From the NCBI GenBank assembly GCA_031257995.1, contig JAIRNN010000098.1:1-5953 (forward strand): 5,953 nucleotides of DNA, in the 5' to 3' direction. Source of the stretch: Spirochaetaceae bacterium (GTDB lineage Bacteria > Spirochaetota > Spirochaetia > Treponematales > Breznakiellaceae). Below, piece by piece: positions 5,601-5,953 of this stretch (positions within the stretch are counted from its first letter, which is position 1; every line of letters starts with the position of its first letter). The position numbers and the translations under genes are program-made. The notes under the pieces are model-generated. The model had not been told where the DNA came from and made no database searches. It saw only the letters and a list, made by a program, of their open reading frames with translations.

Positions 5601-5809
5601 GGCGCCGGATAGAGGCGACCAATGACGGCTTTGAGAACACGAACTACCGGGACAGCGAGATGCGGGCATATCTGGTACCGACAGGGGCAGAGGGAAGCGG
5701 CGCGTTTCTTGCGGGACTGACGGCTACCGCCGGAGTACCGCAAGACGTACTGTGGGGGCCGGTGCGCCATGTCGCGAATAAGGCAAAAGACCCGGACGGA
5801 ACGTACTGA
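5498..5809 (+). pseudogene. C-terminal fragment of the broken lipoprotein gene
   Basis: Protein-like sequence in this frame runs from about 5483 (DDGDEVGNDNSK), is interrupted at 5522-5572 where a neighbouring frame carries TNGLYVAPQGYAVPSH, then resumes as VFQFQNIPVGRR...ENTNYRDSEMRAYLVPTG and FLAGLTATAGVPQDVLWG. It ends PDGTY followed by a TGA that belongs to the insertion-sequence junction. No ribosome site is visible. Confidence 0.5.
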
Positions 5810-5953
5810 GAGCTTATCCGGGAAAAAGGCCTGAATGGACAGGGATAAGGTTTCGCCAAATAATAACCGCACAGGCGAACTCCACCAGAGCCCGATAGTT
5901 CCGCGCCTTCTTCTCATACCTCACCAGGAGTTTTCTGAATCGGTTCATCCACG
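5807..5953. mobile_element. End of an IS5/IS4-type insertion sequence (partial)
   Basis: The element enters from the right edge and its end lies about where the lipoprotein frame stops (5807-5810, reading TGAGAGCTTATCC). The transposase reads toward this end and stops only a few bases inside it. The opposite end, the matching terminal repeat and the target duplication lie outside the window, so the exact boundary is uncertain by a few bases. A subterminal inverted repeat CTTATCC (5813-5819)/GGATAAG (5843-5849) overlaps the transposase stop. Confidence 0.6.
5814..5953 (-). CDS. IS5/IS4-family transposase, C-terminal end (partial)
   Basis: The last 45 codons of a gene that enters from the right edge on the minus strand and ends at TAA 5814-5816. 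It reads WMNRFRKLLVRYEKKARNY followed by ALVEFACAVIIWRNL. This matches the region after the catalytic Glu of the DDE/RNaseH-fold transposases of the IS5/IS4 group, whose end typically reads 'VERT.sW..R.R.L..ryEkk..ny.a...fAca.i..r'. The conserved R...L..RYEKK...Y pattern and the hydrophobic last helix are the evidence. The catalytic residues lie outside the window, so activity and exact subgroup cannot be judged. Confidence 0.75.
   Translation of the reverse strand, partial: WMNRFRKLLVRYEKKARNYRALVEFACAVIIWRNLIPVHSGLFPG

Larger units (their letters stand above)
4972..5809 (+). pseudogene. Frameshifted, IS-truncated lipoprotein gene (whole remnant)
   Basis: Reading across frames gives one continuous protein-like sequence, so this is one gene broken in several places. 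Frame changes fall at about 5214-5237 (into ...GNGKEGVTTAFNTLHAY), in the G run at 5479-5483 (into DDGDEVGNDNSK), at about 5519-5524 (into TNGLYVAPQGYAVPSH) and at 5572 (into VFQFQNIPVGRR). The last frame stops at 5807-5809, where the insertion sequence begins. The C-terminal part (SEMRAYL...FLAGLT...GVPQDVLWGPVR) recalls a surface/lipoprotein family common in Treponema and possibly DUF6273; this is from memory and not firm. It is probably dead. Sequencing errors could explain some single-base shifts, but not the insertion. Confidence 0.65.

Noticed and set aside
5420..5917. Minus-strand open frame of 165 residues across the IS end
   Set aside because: It is out of frame with the recognisable transposase C-terminus and runs into the lipoprotein remnant.

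Overview
The window looks like a piece of a spirochaete chromosome, most likely Treponema-like and possibly gut-associated. This is a judgement from protein style, not from a marker gene. The signs are a soluble hybrid histidine kinase with a C-terminal Hpt and tail module, a lipoprotein with a relaxed FSGC lipobox, a RAYT-like protein that has lost its catalytic residues, and gene gaps filled with dispersed repeats. Base composition is mixed, and coding density is moderate because of repeats and decay.

Layout. (1) 74-580, minus strand: an IS200/RAYT-like protein without the expected HUH and Tyr residues. Positions 1-73, downstream of it, hold no gene, only a small hairpin (10-14 with 19-23). 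(2) 581-879: a divergent intergenic region with two related palindromic units and a good promoter for the next gene. (3) 880-2037, plus: a FIST-domain sensory protein. (4) 2038-2223: a gap with a GC hairpin, an AT-rich inverted repeat and a strong intrinsic-terminator-like hairpin. (5) 2224-4674, plus: an 816-residue cytoplasmic hybrid histidine kinase (coiled coil, PAS, HisKA, HATPase, receiver, Hpt, tail). (6) 4664-4826: a degenerate CACGGAT/CGCAGAT repeat array arranged as a long imperfect palindrome, which also forms the 3' end of the kinase gene. (7) 4883-5809, plus: a promoter, a leader hairpin and a lipoprotein gene broken by about four frame changes. (8) about 5807-5953, minus: the end of an IS5/IS4-type insertion sequence, with the C-terminus of its transposase, cutting off the broken lipoprotein gene.

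Working together. The central pair, FIST protein plus hybrid kinase, is probably one signalling module. The FIST protein would be a soluble small-ligand sensor that controls the kinase, with phosphate moving from His201 to Asp510 to His680 and then to a response regulator encoded elsewhere. The arrangement resembles the NosP/NahK nitric-oxide sensing pairs of proteobacteria, but the ligand here cannot be read from sequence. The flanks (RAYT-like gene, repeats, frameshifted lipoprotein, insertion sequence) show an unstable, repeat-rich neighbourhood.
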